Assembly (NCBI GenBank): GCA_041908845.1
Contig: JAYREN010000199.1
Coordinates: 1-5,720, forward strand
DNA: 5,720 bases
Direction of reading: 5' to 3'
Source of the DNA: JAYREN01 sp041908845
GTDB taxonomy: Bacteria; Acidobacteriota; Holophagae; Holophagales; Holophagaceae
Below the pieces are notes generated by a model. It ran no database searches. It was not told where the DNA came from and saw nothing but the letters and a program-made list of their open reading frames with translations. Shown piece after piece: positions 4,412 through 5,720 of this stretch. Each line of letters begins with the position of its first letter. The stretch's first letter is position 1. Made by a program: the position numbers and the translations under genes.

Positions 4412-5720
4412 GCGGTCCACTGGAAACGAAACATCCCGAGGGCCTGGGCCCGGACCATGTAGTACTGGCCTTCGCCATGGGGAGTTTTGCGCTTCTGGTA
4501 AGGGGTTGGAGGGGTCTTCCTTTCGTCCGGTTCAAGAAGCCCATCCTCCACGGCAGCCCTGGCCACGGCTAGGCGGTCGAATCCCTTGCAGGCTTCCTTC
4601 CAGCCTGTTGACGAGATGTAGAAGTCCCAGCCGCTGGAGTGACCATCGGCCCCGCGTTCTTCGGAGGCCTTCCTCACCCCGGCCATGTTCACCGGCTTGG
4701 CCTCGGGATTGTTCCACTCTGCGAACCTGGACAATCCATGGAGGCTCAGGAAGTCCACCACGGCCTGAAGGCCTCGCTCGCGTTCGGATGCGCCGATATG
4801 CCCCCGCCGATCCACCCATGCGCGGTAGCACTCCAGGGCGGCGCGTTCGGCCTCGCCTTCGGGCCATGGAAGAATGCCCATGACGCGGGCCAGCTCCCCC
4901 GCCACGGCCACCAGGGCGAAGCGGGCGGCCACCCGGCGCACCTGTCCATCGGCCCCGGCCGGCACGGCAGAGGCTAACCAATCGGCCTCCATGGTCTTCA
5001 ATCGAGACACCAGAGCATCCTGGCGGGGCCATTCCTGGGAGATGTTCGCCAGAAAGGCCCGGATGGGGTGGCCGTAGTTCTTCCGGGCCTGGGCCTTCAG
5101 GTGCTCCGCAAGGGCTCCAAGGCCGGGCAGCCCGTGGGCTTCCTCGAACATCCCGGAGTCTGGGCATGGGATATCAGGCACCCGCACTTCCTGCCCGGCG
5201 TGCACGCGATGGGGCCTCCCATCCTCGCTCATCTTGTCTTCGAGGCTTTGCTCACCCGAGCTGAGGAAGACGATTCGCCACTGCTTCATGGAGCGGGCCC
5301 CGCCTTCCTTGGTGGCACGGGCCTTGGCGCTCCCATTCGCCAGCATGTACGCCACAGACCCAGCCTCCTTGGGGTCCACCTGGGAGATCTCATCCAAGGC
5401 AAGGAAGCCGTCATTCCGTTCGGCGGCGATACCTTCCAGCCCGTTCGAGGTTGCTCTCCAGGTGGGCAGAGGGTGAGGGCGGCCCCAGACTGAGGCGGCG
5501 GCCTCCAGGCAGGTTGATTTCCCCTTGGAGCTGGAGCCCATGAGATTGAATCCCCCGCCTCCATCCGGCCTCACCAGGTCCAGCAGGGGCCCGGCGAAGG
5601 CGGAGGCCAGGGCGAAGGCAAGGCGGGGATTCCCCACGGCAAAGCGAGCCACTCCTTCTTGCCATCCCTCCAAGGTCCCCTTGGCCCCCTGGGGTGAGGC
5701 GCCATCCCCGGCAAAGCGCA
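4408..5720 (-). CDS. DUF927-type primase/helicase ATPase (C-terminal part, 5' end outside window)
   Basis: The frame is open to the right edge, so about the last 437 residues are seen and the start lies beyond 5720; TTG at 5673 is unlikely to be real because the conserved ...GTLEGWQEG segment crosses it. DUF927 proteins are phage, plasmid and island proteins with a P-loop helicase-like domain, often fused to a primase domain. Seen here in order: the family lead-in AVGNPRLAFALASAFAGPLLDL, Walker A GSSSKGKST (about 5512-5538), a Walker B-like GFLALDEI (about 5386-5409), and a sensor-like WRIVFLSSGE. The characteristic C-terminal region (ASERERGLQAVVDFLSLHGLSRF, then the GFDRLAVARAAVEDGLL segment) follows. 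All motor motifs are intact. The missing N-terminus would show whether a primase domain is attached. It is the most upstream visible gene of the minus-strand module and overlaps the next gene by ATGA. Confidence 0.85.
   Translation of the reverse strand, partial: RFAGDGASPQGAKGTLEGWQEGVARFAVGNPRLAFALASAFAGPLLDLVRPDGGGGFNLMGSSSKGKSTCLEAAASVWGRPHPLPTWRATSNGLEGIAAERNDGFLALDEISQVDPKEAGSVAYMLANGSAKARATKEGGARSMKQWRIVFLSSGEQSLEDKMSEDGRPHRVHAGQEVRVPDIPCPDSGMFEEAHGLPGLGALAEHLKAQARKNYGHPIRAFLANISQEWPRQDALVSRLKTMEADWLASAVPAGADGQVRRVAARFALVAVAGELARVMGILPWPEGEAERAALECYRAWVDRRGHIGASERERGLQAVVDFLSLHGLSRFAEWNNPEAKPVNMAGVRKASEERGADGHSSGWDFYISSTGWKEACKGFDRLAVARAAVEDGLLEPDERKTPPTPYQKRKTPHGEGQYYMVRAQALGMFRFQWTA

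Noticed and set aside
4164..4883. 239-codon plus-strand frame opposite the phage-type genes
   Set aside because: Antisense to the DUF927 gene and its small partner, with Pro/Arg/Ser-rich composition typical of a shadow frame.

Overview
The window is GC-rich bacterial chromosome with two parts that meet at a tRNA-Lys gene. Gene density, GC content, bacterial Shine-Dalgarno sequences, a CCA-encoding tRNA and an apparent periplasmic protein suggest a high-GC Gram-negative bacterium. Holophaga/Geothrix-type Acidobacteriota is my guess, but nothing here proves a phylum.

Left part (1-712): about 700 bases without a convincing gene. It holds a hairpin at the left edge, an AT-rich stretch with an inverted repeat, and a 68-bp sequence present twice at an 89-bp period. 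Each copy carries a GC palindrome. The 21-bp spacer between copies contains a consensus tRNA T-arm. This looks like non-coding mobile or repeat DNA upstream of the housekeeping genes.

Middle (713-3274): a tight plus-strand operon of a site-2-protease-like M50 membrane peptidase, tryptophanyl-tRNA synthetase (trpS, 3-nt gap) and an uncharacterised membrane-anchored protein (12-nt gap). A separately promoted tRNA-Lys(CUU) follows, ending in a strong hairpin terminator that reads well on both strands.

Right part (3275-5720): every gene is on the minus strand and of phage/satellite type. In transcription order these are a DUF927-type primase/helicase ATPase (5' end outside the window), a 116-residue protein overlapping it by ATGA, a gap with hairpins and a G8 tract, a Nu1-like small terminase subunit with a strong RBS, and possibly a 42-codon ORF overlapping the terminase stop by ATGA. 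The module runs head-on into the tRNA-Lys gene and stops at the shared terminator. No large terminase, capsid or integrase gene lies between the small terminase and the tRNA.

The most interesting reading is that 3236-5720 is the tRNA-proximal end of an integrated element in which a replication module is followed directly by a lone terS. That order recalls phage-inducible chromosomal islands (phage satellites). An ordinary prophage, a degraded prophage or another integrative element is also possible, because the other end lies outside the window.
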